Assembly (NCBI RefSeq): GCF_001423585.1 | Contig: NZ_LMOP01000001.1 | Span: 124,001-188,000 of the forward strand | Source of the DNA: Xanthomonas sp. Leaf148 | Lineage (GTDB): Bacteria; Pseudomonadota; Gammaproteobacteria; Xanthomonadales; Xanthomonadaceae | Length of the DNA stretch: 64,000 nucleotides | Reading direction: 5' to 3' | Shown: positions 1 through 8,687 of the stretch, piece by piece | Numbering within the stretch: position 1 is the stretch's first letter | Layout of the letters: each line of letters begins with the position of its first letter | Position numbers and translations under genes: made by a program | Notes under the pieces: generated by a model | What the model was told of the DNA's origin: nothing | Database searches by the model: none | The model's input: the letters and a program-made list of their open reading frames with translations, nothing else

Positions 1-277
1 CCGCCTCCCACGCATCGGCCCACAGCTCGCGCAGCGGCGCGCCCAGTGCCTGCGGCCGACGCGGCCCCAGAATCGGCGCATACGCATCGTTATAGAAAAA
101 CGTCAGCGCCTCGCCCCACACCACGTACATGCTCTCCGGCGAGGTGAGCATCAAGCTGACCGCATTGCGCAATGGCGACGGCCACTGCGCGCTCGGCCCC
201 AACGGCGTAGCAGCCCAGTGGTATGCGCGCACCGCCTGCGCCATGGCGCTGTCGCCATGCGGAAATGCAGTGGTCAT
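1..277 (-). CDS. PAS-domain sensor histidine kinase, N-terminal part (cut by window edge)
   Basis: Read on the minus strand from an ATG at 275-277, the frame stays open to the window edge. It begins MTTAFPHGDSAM and continues with ATPLGPSAQWPSPLRNAV, then MYVVWGEALTFFYNDAYAPI and a GAPLRELW stretch. This is the characteristic first PAS segment of large cytoplasmic hybrid sensor kinases: a 'TPLGP..W' opening, 'NAVSLML', 'WG..LTFFYNDAYAPILG'. In the family this domain precedes more PAS/GAF, HisKA, HATPase and often receiver domains, but none of these is inside the window, so ligand and output cannot be stated. The frame is also open upstream of the chosen ATG, so the start is a best guess. No neighbour on the 5' side suggests an operon. 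Confidence 0.7.
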   Translation of the reverse strand, partial: MTTAFPHGDSAMAQAVRAYHWAATPLGPSAQWPSPLRNAVSLMLTSPESMYVVWGEALTFFYNDAYAPILGPRRPQALGAPLRELWADAWEA

Positions 278-699
278 GCCGCGCGCATCCGCACGACCAC
301 GCCATGTCGCAGATCGCCTGCACGACACCACCGCATCGCTTCACCGCCTGCGCCCTGATGACTGTTCACCCATCCGTGCATCTGTGCCAAACCATTAGAA
401 GAGAGCCCAAGACCGCGCGACGCATCGCCAACAGGCACGATCGACCGCTCACACCACCGTCATCACCCAACCTGCGGCAGGCAATGTATATCCAGCCGTT
501 GGTGCTGCCGCTGCGCCACGGTACTGCGCCGCGTGTGAGGACGTGTGCTCGCCAACAGCGATATGGCGCGTCACTGCCGGCTGGGCCGTGCGATGGGCGT
601 GTTCGTGGTGTAGATCGCGTACATGGCGCTATCGCGTTCTCAGTTCATCTTTATCGGCCCATGGCTCGCGACTTTTTCGGCGTCTTCAAGAACAGAAGC
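278..699. other. Intergenic stretch, no gene recognised
   Basis: This lies upstream of the minus-strand sensor kinase and up to the tandem repeat. Several open frames cross it, but their translations are arginine-, cysteine- and proline-rich and have no family character. I see no tRNA, terminator hairpin or convincing ribosome-binding site. It presumably carries the sensor kinase promoter. Confidence 0.5.
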
Positions 700-1087
700 T
701 CACGGTTGCCTTGGGCGTGACTGGCTGCTCTGCATGCGTTAGTGGAGTGCCGCTGATCTGCGCGCCGGCTGCAAAGCCCTTGCCCGCCTGCCGCCGCGGT
801 GCACGGCGTGAATCCTTCCACGCAGGCTCTAATTCGGTTGCTTTCGGTGTGCTTGGCTGCTTTGCATTTGCTAGTGGAGAGTCGCAGATCTGCGCGCCGG
901 CTGCATGACCCTTACCCGCCTAACGCTGCGGGACACGCATTGAATCCTTCCATGGATGCTCTCATTCGGTTGCTTTCGGTGTGTTTGGCTGCTTTGCATT
1001 TGCTAGTGGAGAGCCGCAGATCTGCGCGCCGGCTGCCCGGCCCTTGCCCGCCTGCCGCCGCGGGACACGGCGTGAATCCGTCCATGG
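700..1087. repeat. 132-bp tandem repeat, about three copies
   Basis: The element starting 'ggctgc' recurs at 723, 855 and 987, exactly 132 bp apart each time. Copies two and three are nearly identical (for example 'gctttgcatttgctagtgg' in both); copy one is more diverged. Each unit ends in a 'gtgaatcc(t/g)tcca' block. The unit is 44 codons long, so a plus-strand frame repeats the peptide LIRLLSVCLAALHLLVESRR. That frame has no good ribosome-binding site, and a repeat length divisible by three produces it automatically, so I list the DNA repeat and not a gene. It borders an IS110 transposase. The units are too long and spacer-free for CRISPR. Confidence 0.85.
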
Positions 1088-1211
1088 AGCAACTGTGTTG
1101 GTCAGGACCTCAATCCGCGACCGTTGATCGGTTTCCTTCGGGCGTGTTCATCGGTAGGTGCCGGCCGCTGGCTGGCACGCTTTTGCGGTTACTCACGGCT
1201 GCCGAGTGCGC

Positions 1212-2135
1212 TCAGGCGGGGTGCATGGCGGCTCTTTGATCGCGCACGCGCGCATTGAGGATGACCAGCATCTTGCGCATCACCGCCACGAGGGCCACCT
1301 TGCCTTCCTTGCCGCGTGTGCGCAGCGATCTGTAAAAATCGCGCAGACCTGGCTCGTGCCGAGCCGAAGACATCGCCGCCATGTACAGCGCCTGCCGGAT
1401 ATCGGCTCGGCCTCCGCCGATCCCCCGTTTACCACGCGTCGCGCCGCTGTCGCGCGAGAGCGGGGCAACGCCAACCAATCGGGAGATCTGCTTTCCGCTG
1501 AGCGTCCTAAGCTCCGGTAACCGGTACACCAGCACGGCCAGCAGCACCGGACCGACCCCTTTGAGCGTCTTCAACGCGGCCAGGTGCGGTTGCTCGATGA
1601 GCAGCGTCTTCAGCTGCCCGGCGATCAGTTTGTCTAGCCGCGCCACGCTGCGCACAAGCTGGTTCACGTTGCCCTGCAGGATCCTTCGTAGCGCTTTTTC
1701 CGCAACCTGCAGCAACTGCTGCCTTGCTGCTTTCAGCAGTTCGACCAGTTGCCGACGGGCACGTACATGCTCGCCCAGATCGCGCTGCCAGGGCTCCAGC
1801 GGAACATACCGATGGAGCTCCATCTTCTCGGCCATGCAGGCCAACATGGCCGCGTCCAGCCGGTCGGTCTTGGCCAGTCCCAAACCGTTGGCCAGGTTGC
1901 GTGCCCGTTGCGCATTGACGCGCGCCACCGGCAGTGCGGCGTGATGCAAGGCATCCAGCGCTGCCAACTCGTAGCCCCCGGTCGCCTCCAGCACCACCTG
2001 CCGCACCGACAGCGTCTTGAGCCAATCGACAAGCTTCCGATGACCGCCTGCGGTGTTGGTGAACTGACGGGTTTGGCCTCGAAAAACCGCAACGTCCAGA
2101 AAGTGTTTGCACACATCGATCCCGATTCCGCTCAT
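1212..2135 (-). CDS. IS110-family transposase (DEDD recombinase)
   Basis: The 307-aa protein has the full two-domain IS110 layout. An N-terminal RuvC-like DEDD domain shows its acidic residues in GIDVCKHFLDVAVF, LEATGGYE and KTDRLDAAML. A C-terminal Transposase_20 domain has a helix-hairpin-helix (LKTLKGVGPVLLAVLVYRL, about residues 189-207) and the serine-containing APLSRDSGATRGKR block at about residues 226-239. In this family the serine is proposed to attack DNA and a structured RNA from the element's non-coding end guides both target and donor recognition. Length is normal and no frameshift is seen, so the protein is probably functional. ATG and frame are intact. The upstream non-coding sequence, toward 2310, is where an IS110-group element would encode its bridge RNA. 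Confidence 0.93.
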   Translation of the reverse strand: MSGIGIDVCKHFLDVAVFRGQTRQFTNTAGGHRKLVDWLKTLSVRQVVLEATGGYELAALDALHHAALPVARVNAQRARNLANGLGLAKTDRLDAAMLACMAEKMELHRYVPLEPWQRDLGEHVRARRQLVELLKAARQQLLQVAEKALRRILQGNVNQLVRSVARLDKLIAGQLKTLLIEQPHLAALKTLKGVGPVLLAVLVYRLPELRTLSGKQISRLVGVAPLSRDSGATRGKRGIGGGRADIRQALYMAAMSSARHEPGLRDFYRSLRTRGKEGKVALVAVMRKMLVILNARVRDQRAAMHPA

Positions 2136-2240
2136 GGGAAATCTCCGCTAGGCTAGAAATGTCGAGAGCTCCCTCGCCTGCCCAGTCTTATCGTTTCGAG
2201 TGTCATCTCGGGCAACTGTTCGGGCGAATCAAGGGAGAAT

Positions 2241-2305
2241 CCGGCGTGGGTACCAAGCTACATGGCGATCGCTGAGATCCAGGCTCTGACGGCAGCCCAC
2301 GCCGG
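2241..2305 (-). ncRNA. Candidate IS110 bridge-RNA stem: perfect 10-bp inverted repeat
   Basis: 'ccggcgtggg' at 2241-2250 is exactly complementary to 'cccacgccgg' at 2296-2305, enclosing 45 nt. The repeat lies in the non-coding segment just 5' of the transposase gene, where IS110-group elements encode the guide (bridge) RNA. A large internal loop enclosed by a GC-rich stem is the architecture of a bridge-RNA loop. That this RNA is made, and that this stem is one of its loops, is inference from position and pairing. Confidence 0.4.
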
Positions 2306-2310
2306 CTCTC

Positions 2311-2645
2311 GACACCTAAACTGCCAGATTCCGAACAGATAAGGCTCTTATGCGGCATCCATGCCGCATGAGGTCCCGCGGCGGCAGGCGGGCAAGGATC
2401 GGTCGTGATGGTCGGTGGGCGCGGTTTTCAAGCAAGCCGCTTACAAACTCTGTGGGCGACCTCCGCTCACCGCGCGGCATACCGACGTCCCCAGCTCAGC
2501 GCACACACGGAACATCGCTCTCACGCGGTTGGCGCCATCGAGCAAGGCAGCCAATCCATGGCGCCAAGATTGGCAGACAGCTGACGCCACGCAAGGCCCC
2601 GATGCAGCAGCGTGCAGGCGACGCCGATGCAACGCGTTGTCGATG
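2311..2645. other. Intergenic stretch downstream of the SDR gene
   Basis: No convincing gene. It contains a perfect 8-bp hairpin with a 4-base loop at 2350-2369 (atgcggca / tgccgcat). This lies downstream of the minus-strand SDR gene and could end its transcript, although no clear U-tract follows. The rest is GC-rich sequence with only low-quality open frames. Confidence 0.45.
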
Positions 2646-3419
2646 TCAGTTGCGGCCAGCCATCACACCGCCATCGACGTCCCACACTGCACCGGTGACC
2701 CAAGCGGCCTTGTCCGATAGCAGGAACGCGATCACCTCGGCCACGTCCTGCGCAGTGCCGACACGGCCAATGGGGTGGAACCCATTGAAGCCTTGCAGTG
2801 CTGCATGCACGTCCGCTTTCGGAATGAATCCCTCGTAGATCGGCGTGTCCACCACCGCCGGGGAGACGGCATTGACGCGGATGCCCTTCGGCGCCAGTTC
2901 CATCGCCAGATGCTGGGTCAACGCATGCAGACCGGCCTTAGCCATCGAATAGGCCGATGACGGCGTGGCCGCAATCGCCTGCTTGCCCCACATCGAACCG
3001 ATATTGACGATCGCACCGCTGCGGCCGTGCGCGACCAGATTGGCGGCGACCTTCTGCGTGATGAAGAAAAACGCCTTGTTGAGCGCCATGTAGCGGTCGT
3101 AGTCATCCTGCTGGTGCTCCAGAAACGGCTTGGGGAAAAACACGCCCGCTGCATTGACCAACAGATCGATCTGCTGATGCGAGCGGTCGATCGATGCCAG
3201 CAACTCGGCAATGCCTTGCTGGCTAGTCAGATCGGCATTCAATGCCTCGACCGATCCGAGTGCGGCCAGCGCCTGGCGGGCTGCTTCGGTCTTCTCGGCG
3301 CGCTGGCCAACGATCACCGCATGCCCACCACCATGCAGGATGTGTCGGGCCACTGCATACCCCATGCCGCTGGTGCCACCGACGACCAATAGCTTCTTAC
3401 CGTTGAATTGCGTGTCCAT
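2646..3419 (-). CDS. SDR family NAD(P)-dependent oxidoreductase
   Basis: A 257-aa classical short-chain dehydrogenase/reductase. Near the N-terminus is the dinucleotide-binding loop [11 protein letters not shown] (TGxxxGxG type, first residue G). NADL marks the adenine-binding aspartate strand, and [10 protein letters not shown] contains the NAAG motif. The catalytic set is the serine of IVNIGSMWG and the YSMAK tyrosine/lysine pair, followed by [15 protein letters not shown]. The C-terminal [12 protein letters not shown] is typical. I chose the ATG at 3417-3419, which has GAGG about 9 bases upstream, over an in-frame TTG two codons earlier. It is transcribed divergently from a LysR regulator 199 bp away, the usual arrangement for a regulator and its target. 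The substrate cannot be told from sequence. Confidence 0.92.
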   Translation of the reverse strand: MDTQFNGKKLLVVGGTSGMGYAVARHILHGGGHAVIVGQRAEKTEAARQALAALGSVEALNADLTSQQGIAELLASIDRSHQQIDLLVNAAGVFFPKPFLEHQQDDYDRYMALNKAFFFITQKVAANLVAHGRSGAIVNIGSMWGKQAIAATPSSAYSMAKAGLHALTQHLAMELAPKGIRVNAVSPAVVDTPIYEGFIPKADVHAALQGFNGFHPIGRVGTAQDVAEVIAFLLSDKAAWVTGAVWDVDGGVMAGRN

Positions 3420-3618
3420 GATCAAACCTCGACGTGCCTGCCGTCAGGCAGGTCAGAAAGACAGCCGGCGAACTGGTCGCCGGGATGAGCCAACACCACT
3501 CACCTGCATCGCCAACGAAGGCGCGGCGGGCAGGCCGTGGGGTGGCGGCCATTGTTCGGCTGGGGCGGCATGACCACAAACCAGTTAATGTGTCCCGACC
3601 TGAAAGAAAATCTTTATC

Positions 3619-4548
3619 GTGAAAAAGTCGCCCGTCCATCTCAATGCACTGCGTGCCTTCGAAGCCAGCGCTCGCCATCAGAGTTTTTCGGCGGCTGCGG
3701 CCGAGCTGCATGTCACACCGGCGGCGGTCGGCCAGCTGGTACGAACACTGGAAGACTGGGTAGGCACCCCTTTGTTTCATCGCAGCCAGGCTGGCCGCGC
3801 CCGTTTACTGCCCACGCCCGCCGCCGAGCAGGCGCTGCCCGATGTGCGTGCTGGGCTGGATCGCCTGACCCTTGGGCTGGAACGGCTGAAGGAACAGTCC
3901 GGCGGCACCATGCTGACCATGACAGTCAGCCCGGCCTTTGCAGCCAAGTGGCTGCTCCCGCGCATCGATCGCTTCCAGACAGCACATCCCGATATCGACA
4001 TCCGGCTTGAGACCAGCCTCAAACCTGTGGATTTCCTAACGCAACGGATCGACATCGGCGTGCGCTATGGCGCTGGCCAGTGGCCGGGCCTGGTGGCCCT
4101 CAAGCTGATGGACGAGGAGGTCTATCCGGTCTGCTCGCCAGCGTTGATCGGCCGGCTACGCGCACCGGCGCAGCTGACAGGCGAGACGCTGATCCACGAC
4201 CTTTCGATGGAGACGCATCCCAACTTTCCGTCCTGGACCGCGTGGCTCGATAAGGCAGGCGTCGTCGGCGTGGATGCGATCCGGGGCTTGAAGATCAACA
4301 ATGCAGCCGCCGTGCTGCAGGCCGCCATCGAGGGACACGGCATCGCGCTGGCGCGCAGCGTGATGGCGCATGACGACATCGCTACCGGCCGGCTGATCCG
4401 TTTGTTTCCGGAGATGCAGTTCCCCTCGCCCCTGGCCTATTACCTCGTCAACCGCCAAGAGAGCTCCCACCTGCCGCGGATTGCCGCTTTCCGGCAGTGG
4501 ATCTGCGAAGAAGCCAGCGCAAACAGCGCACTCGCGGCTACGCGCTAG
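3619..4548 (+). CDS. LysR-family transcriptional regulator (GcvA-like)
   Basis: A 309-aa protein with GTG start and MKKSPVHLNALRAFEASARH opening. The N-terminal winged helix-turn-helix (about residues 8-66) contains SFSAAAAELHVTPAAVGQLV followed by LEDWVGTPLF. The rest is the periplasmic-binding-like effector domain, including PRIDRFQTAHPDIDIRLETS and DIGVRYG. The residues between (VTPAAVGQLVRTLE and GVRYGAGQWPGL) are the pattern of the GcvA/AmpR subgroup. It most likely controls the divergent SDR gene through the 199-bp shared upstream region, which probably contains both promoters. The co-inducer is unknown. No operon partner is seen downstream. Confidence 0.92.
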   Translation: MKKSPVHLNALRAFEASARHQSFSAAAAELHVTPAAVGQLVRTLEDWVGTPLFHRSQAGRARLLPTPAAEQALPDVRAGLDRLTLGLERLKEQSGGTMLTMTVSPAFAAKWLLPRIDRFQTAHPDIDIRLETSLKPVDFLTQRIDIGVRYGAGQWPGLVALKLMDEEVYPVCSPALIGRLRAPAQLTGETLIHDLSMETHPNFPSWTAWLDKAGVVGVDAIRGLKINNAAAVLQAAIEGHGIALARSVMAHDDIATGRLIRLFPEMQFPSPLAYYLVNRQESSHLPRIAAFRQWICEEASANSALAATR

Positions 4549-4978
4549 ACCCGCGACGACCGCGCGGCCGTATCGGTGCGTGCCGACCGACGCACACCAC
4601 GTCGCTGCATCGGGAAATCAAAGCACGCATATCAAATATGCGCGCACTGCACGCAGCAGCCACTCACGCAAGCAATGCCTGCGTCGCTGACCACACCGCA
4701 TCGGCACTCTGCAGCAAGCCCATCGCCATCTCGCGGCTGCGCAGAATCCAACATCGCCGGTTCGATCGTCCGCCATCGCCGATGCAGCGCGATCCAACTG
4801 CGCCTGAATATCGGATGCGCGATGCGTACAGTTCCAATAGTTGAGGTCGCTAACGAACAAGGCGAGACACGATCGGGGTAGCAACGCCGCCCTCTCGACG
4901 ATCTGCTCCTGCCCCCGCATCCCTGCCCATGCCGGGATTCCCCAGCGCTCCGTTTCTCCGGATCACCGATCTCCCCCT
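4549..4978. other. Intergenic stretch, nothing recognised
   Basis: Non-coding sequence between the LysR gene and the chemotaxis gene. The chemotaxis frame is open upstream to 4841, but the extra residues have no family character, whereas the ATG at 4979 begins the conserved membrane-proximal sequence. No hairpin with a U-tract or RNA gene is evident. Confidence 0.45.
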
Positions 4979-7117
4979 ATGCACACCCTCTCCGATCTCC
5001 GCATTGGTCAACGCCTGTCCCTCGGCTTTCTCGCGATCATCGTCCTGATGGTGATCCTCACCGTGGTGGGCATCCAGCGCGTACGCAGCATCGATCGGCA
5101 ATTGACCGCGATCAATGAAGTCAACAGCGTCAAACAACGGTATGCGATCAACTTCCGCGGCAGTGTGCATGACCGCGCAATCGCCTTGCGCGATGTCGTG
5201 CTGATGGACGCGCCGGCCGACCGCCACGCTGCGGAGCAATTGATCGACAAACTCACCGCCGACTATGCTCGCTCCGCGCAGCCGCTCGACACCATGATCG
5301 CCGCCTCGACCGACGCGCGGGAAAAAACGATTCTGCAGCAGATCAAATCCATTGAGCAGCGCACCCTGCCATTGATCGCACAGGTGCGCGCGTTCCGCGA
5401 CGCATCGGACCGGTCCCATGCCGAGCAACGCCTGCTGCAGGAAGCACGCCCGGCCTTCATCGATTGGCTAGCCAGCATCAATGCCTTCATCGATCTGCAA
5501 GAGCAGAAGAACCGCCAAGCCGCCAAGCAGGCCGTCGCCACCGCACGTGGCTTTGCCATGCTGATGGTGATCTCCACCGTGATCGCGCTACTGCTGGGCG
5601 CAACGATTGCTTTACTGCTCACTCGCAGCGTGGTGCTGCCCCTGCGTCTGTCGCTGCAACTGGCCGAGCGCATCAGCGCAGGCGACCTCGGGACACCCGA
5701 TACCGCGGCAAGCAAGGACGAATCCGGCCAGCTCCTGCGAGCCATGCAGCAGATGCAACGCCGCCTGCGCGATGTCATCTCGGCGCAGCGCACCATGGCA
5801 GCGCGTCACGACGCCGGCCAGATCAGCTATCGCACCGACGCGCAGCAGTTTCCTGGCGAATACGCGCACATGGTGCAGGACACCAACGCGCTGGTGCACG
5901 CACACGTACAGACCCAGCTGCGCATGACCGAGGTCATGGGCCGCTACGCAATCGGCGACCTCGCCCCGGAAATCGAGCACTACCCCTGCGAAAAAGCCGC
6001 CATCACCACCACCATGCAGCAGGTCAAGCAAAACCTGCGCGCCATCAACGCACAGATCCACGCACTGACCCAGGCCGCCTGCGCGGGCGACTTCGCGCTG
6101 CGCGGCCAACCGGAAAAGTTCGAGCACGACTTCCGCCTGATGGTGGAAAACCTCAACACCATGATGGCCACGGCAGACAGCAACCTGGCCAAGTTCTCGC
6201 AGCTGCTACGCGCCATCGCCGACGGCGACCTGACCGTGCGCATGTCGGGTAACTTCCACGGCGTATTCGCTGCCATGCGCGACGATGCCAACAGTACCGT
6301 GCATCGCCTCACCGACATCGTCAGCCAGATACAGACAACCTCCAACAGTATTGGTTTTGCCGCCGAAGACATCGCCAGCGGCAATCAGGAACTGGCACGC
6401 CGCAGCGAACAACAGGCTGCCAATCTCGAAGAAACCGCAGCCTCGATGGAAGAACTGACCTCCACCGTCAAGCAGAACGCCGAGCACGCCGGCCGCGCCA
6501 ACCAGCTCGCACGCGGTGCCGCCACTATCGCCTCGCAAGGACGCGATGTGGTCGGCCAGGTGATCGACACCATGTCCGGCATCGAAGCGTCATCAAGGCG
6601 CATCGCCGACATCATCTCGGTCATCGACGGCATCGCCTTCCAGACCAATATTCTTGCGCTCAATGCTGCCGTCGAAGCCGCACGCGCAGGCGAGCAAGGC
6701 CGCGGCTTCGCCGTCGTCGCCTCGGAGGTACGTACGCTCTCGCACCGCTCGTCCGATGCCGCAAAGGAAATCAAACGCCTGATCGACGACTCGGTACAGC
6801 GCGTAGCCGATGGCTCGGCCTTGGTGCACAAGGCCGGCACCACCATGGGCGAAGTCGTTACCAGCGTGCAGCACGTCACCGACATCATGGGCCACATCTC
6901 CGCCGCCTCGCAGGAACAGGCCGGCGGCATCGAACAGGTCAATCACACCATCGCCCAGATGGACGAAACCACCCAGCAAAACGTCCGCCTGGTCGAAGCC
7001 GCCAGCACCGCCGCGCGTGCGCTGGAGGACCATTCCGTGCAGCTGACCCGTGCTGTGGAAGTGTTTAAGGTCAAAGAGCGCAACACGCCGGCGCTGTTCA
7101 ATCCTGACCGCACCTAG
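4979..7117 (+). CDS. Methyl-accepting chemotaxis protein
   Basis: A 712-aa inner-membrane chemoreceptor that would sense a periplasmic ligand and control the CheA kinase. The start at [17 protein letters not shown] is preferred because it sits right before the first membrane helix (about residues 14-34). A periplasmic four-helix-bundle sensor of roughly 155 residues follows, then the second membrane helix (about 191-213, [20 protein letters not shown]). HAMP and additional HAMP-like linker segments extend to about residue 450. The cytoplasmic signalling hairpin has its tip at [15 protein letters not shown] and methylation-helix sequence at [18 protein letters not shown] positions. It ends [14 protein letters not shown] with no CheR-tethering NWETF pentapeptide. 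It stands alone, outside any che operon in the window. The ligand is not predictable. Confidence 0.92.
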   Translation: MHTLSDLRIGQRLSLGFLAIIVLMVILTVVGIQRVRSIDRQLTAINEVNSVKQRYAINFRGSVHDRAIALRDVVLMDAPADRHAAEQLIDKLTADYARSAQPLDTMIAASTDAREKTILQQIKSIEQRTLPLIAQVRAFRDASDRSHAEQRLLQEARPAFIDWLASINAFIDLQEQKNRQAAKQAVATARGFAMLMVISTVIALLLGATIALLLTRSVVLPLRLSLQLAERISAGDLGTPDTAASKDESGQLLRAMQQMQRRLRDVISAQRTMAARHDAGQISYRTDAQQFPGEYAHMVQDTNALVHAHVQTQLRMTEVMGRYAIGDLAPEIEHYPCEKAAITTTMQQVKQNLRAINAQIHALTQAACAGDFALRGQPEKFEHDFRLMVENLNTMMATADSNLAKFSQLLRAIADGDLTVRMSGNFHGVFAAMRDDANSTVHRLTDIVSQIQTTSNSIGFAAEDIASGNQELARRSEQQAANLEETAASMEELTSTVKQNAEHAGRANQLARGAATIASQGRDVVGQVIDTMSGIEASSRRIADIISVIDGIAFQTNILALNAAVEAARAGEQGRGFAVVASEVRTLSHRSSDAAKEIKRLIDDSVQRVADGSALVHKAGTTMGEVVTSVQHVTDIMGHISAASQEQAGGIEQVNHTIAQMDETTQQNVRLVEAASTAARALEDHSVQLTRAVEVFKVKERNTPALFNPDRT

Positions 7118-7540
7118 AAGTTGAGCCAGGATGTTTAAAAGGAATGTGGAGCTGAGATTGGACTGATTGCTACGAACGGAAATAGGCAGATCAATCCTTG
7201 TCACTACACTCGCCAGCGACGGGATCTCTGTCTCGAGATCAAACCACCTCAGACAACCGTATTCCGTTTCCGTCGCGGTCGTAAAACCGCGCTCGATTAG
7301 GCACATTCTTCTCATTCAATTGGCCGCACAGGCAACGTCTCACTGCTTCCGACAGTCGCCCGCCACGCCCTCCCCTCGCTTTCAAGAACATCATGGATCT
7401 ATAACGCATCAATGCGTCCCAGTTGCGGCTTAATCACGCCCCGCAGACCTTGCGGAAGGTTCCCCTCGCTTGGGTGGCCCATGCTAACGCGCTAGACTTG
7501 GACGCTTTCATTCGCAATATGGAGGCCACGAGACACTATC
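7118..7540. other. Intergenic/promoter region upstream of the porin-transporter pair
   Basis: About 420 bp with no convincing gene; it must hold the promoter for the two genes that follow. I see no recognisable operator palindrome and no terminator with a U-tract after the chemoreceptor gene. Confidence 0.4.
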
Positions 7541-8641
7541 GTGAAGGTATTCCCCCTGATTCTCTTCTGTGGTGCCGCAACGGCCACAGACACAATCCAT
7601 GCTCAAGAAGCACCCAACACTCAGGTTGAACCGTTTGTCGATGTGGGTGGCGCCGTCCGGTTCAACTATGGCTGGCTGGACTACGGCCCCACAAGCCGCT
7701 TGCAACTTGAACTGCTTCGCGCAGACGTCAAAGCCGGAGCTGGACCCCTCTTTTTCTCGGCCCAGTATCGTTGGTATGACGGTTTCGATGCCGTCCACCA
7801 TGCCTACGCCGGATGGAATTTCAACGACGCAACGCAGCTCAAAGCGGGCATCCAGCAGGTCCCTTTCGGACTCTTTCCTACCGTCTCTCAGAGCTTTTGG
7901 TTTGGCTCAGGCTACTACCTTGGCATTGAAGACGATTACGATCCGGGTGTGACGTTTAGCCATAAAAGTGGCAACCATCACTGGATAGCCGGCTGGTTCT
8001 CAGGGGATGAATACGGAAGCGGATCTCGCTACGACCGCTACTCCTTTGATGTGGCACAGACCGCTGATTTGCCATACAAGGAACGGGAGCGTGTTCATTT
8101 CCGATACGAACATACGAGCTTCTTGAATGCCGGTGAGCTGCTGCTCGGGGCCTCTGCATTCAGCGGTCAGGTTCAGAACACCACTACCCGCCGTCACTAT
8201 GGTCACCAGGGTGCGGCGCTGCATGCCCAGTTGAAACGGGATGGCTGGACGACTCAGCTGCAATGGGCTCGCTACCGTTACAGCGTGCCGGGCGAACGAA
8301 TTGCGATGTCAGCGTTCCTTGCCCCGTTCGAGATTGCGTCAGAAGCCGATGTGCCCAGTGTCAACGTGGCTTACTCCTTCGGCGAAAAGCATTGGCTCGA
8401 TGACATCACCTGCTACAACAACCTCAGCATGACCCTCCCGGCCGGGCGCAGTCAGGGCGTGAGGGAGTCATGGCAAAACGTCACCGGATGCAGCCTACAA
8501 AAGGGGATCATGTTGACCTACGTGGACTGGATTGCCGGCAAGAACATGTGGTTTGCAGGCGGCGACGGCATCGGAATCAACGACGGTGGTCCATCCCGTT
8601 GGCATAGCCGGCTGAATCTCAACATCGGGTTCTATTTCTAA
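7541..8641 (+). CDS. Outer membrane beta-barrel (porin-like) protein paired with a BCCT transporter
   Basis: A 366-aa protein with GTG start and a signal peptide (MKVFPLILFCGAATATDTIHA, cleavage near residue 21). The mature part is rich in alternating aromatic/polar strands, for example VGGAVRFNYGWLDY and PLFFSAQYRWYDGFD, and ends in LNLNIGFYF. A terminal phenylalanine is the recognition signal for outer-membrane barrel insertion. It resembles the OprO/OprP-like or phosphate-selective porin-like proteins often annotated simply as carbohydrate or anion porins. It lies 46 bp upstream of the BCCT gene in the same direction, so a joint role is likely: the barrel passes a quaternary amine across the outer membrane and the transporter across the inner membrane. 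That functional link is inference. Confidence 0.8.
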   Translation: MKVFPLILFCGAATATDTIHAQEAPNTQVEPFVDVGGAVRFNYGWLDYGPTSRLQLELLRADVKAGAGPLFFSAQYRWYDGFDAVHHAYAGWNFNDATQLKAGIQQVPFGLFPTVSQSFWFGSGYYLGIEDDYDPGVTFSHKSGNHHWIAGWFSGDEYGSGSRYDRYSFDVAQTADLPYKERERVHFRYEHTSFLNAGELLLGASAFSGQVQNTTTRRHYGHQGAALHAQLKRDGWTTQLQWARYRYSVPGERIAMSAFLAPFEIASEADVPSVNVAYSFGEKHWLDDITCYNNLSMTLPAGRSQGVRESWQNVTGCSLQKGIMLTYVDWIAGKNMWFAGGDGIGINDGGPSRWHSRLNLNIGFYF

Positions 8642-8687
8642 GCGCAAGCCACATTTCCGCTTCAACGATCATCAACCGGAGGAACTT

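Larger units (their letters stand above)
1212..2310 (-). mobile_element. IS110-family insertion sequence, ends approximate
   Basis: The transposase gene defines the element. IS110 elements generally lack terminal inverted repeats and make little or no target duplication, so the ends cannot be fixed by eye; the right limit given here simply includes the perfect inverted repeat at 2241-2305. The left limit may lie some tens of bases below 1212. Comparison with an empty site would define both ends. Confidence 0.5.

Noticed and set aside
700..1087. CRISPR-like array
   Set aside because: 132-bp units repeat back to back without unique spacers, and there are no cas genes.
799..1239. A 146-codon plus-strand ORF across the tandem repeat
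   Set aside because: Created by a 132-bp repeat whose length is divisible by three; no ribosome-binding site and no family character.
6385..7315. Minus-strand ORFs of 185 and 240 codons inside the chemoreceptor gene
   Set aside because: They are shadows of a GC-rich gene; the plus strand has clear MCP motifs.
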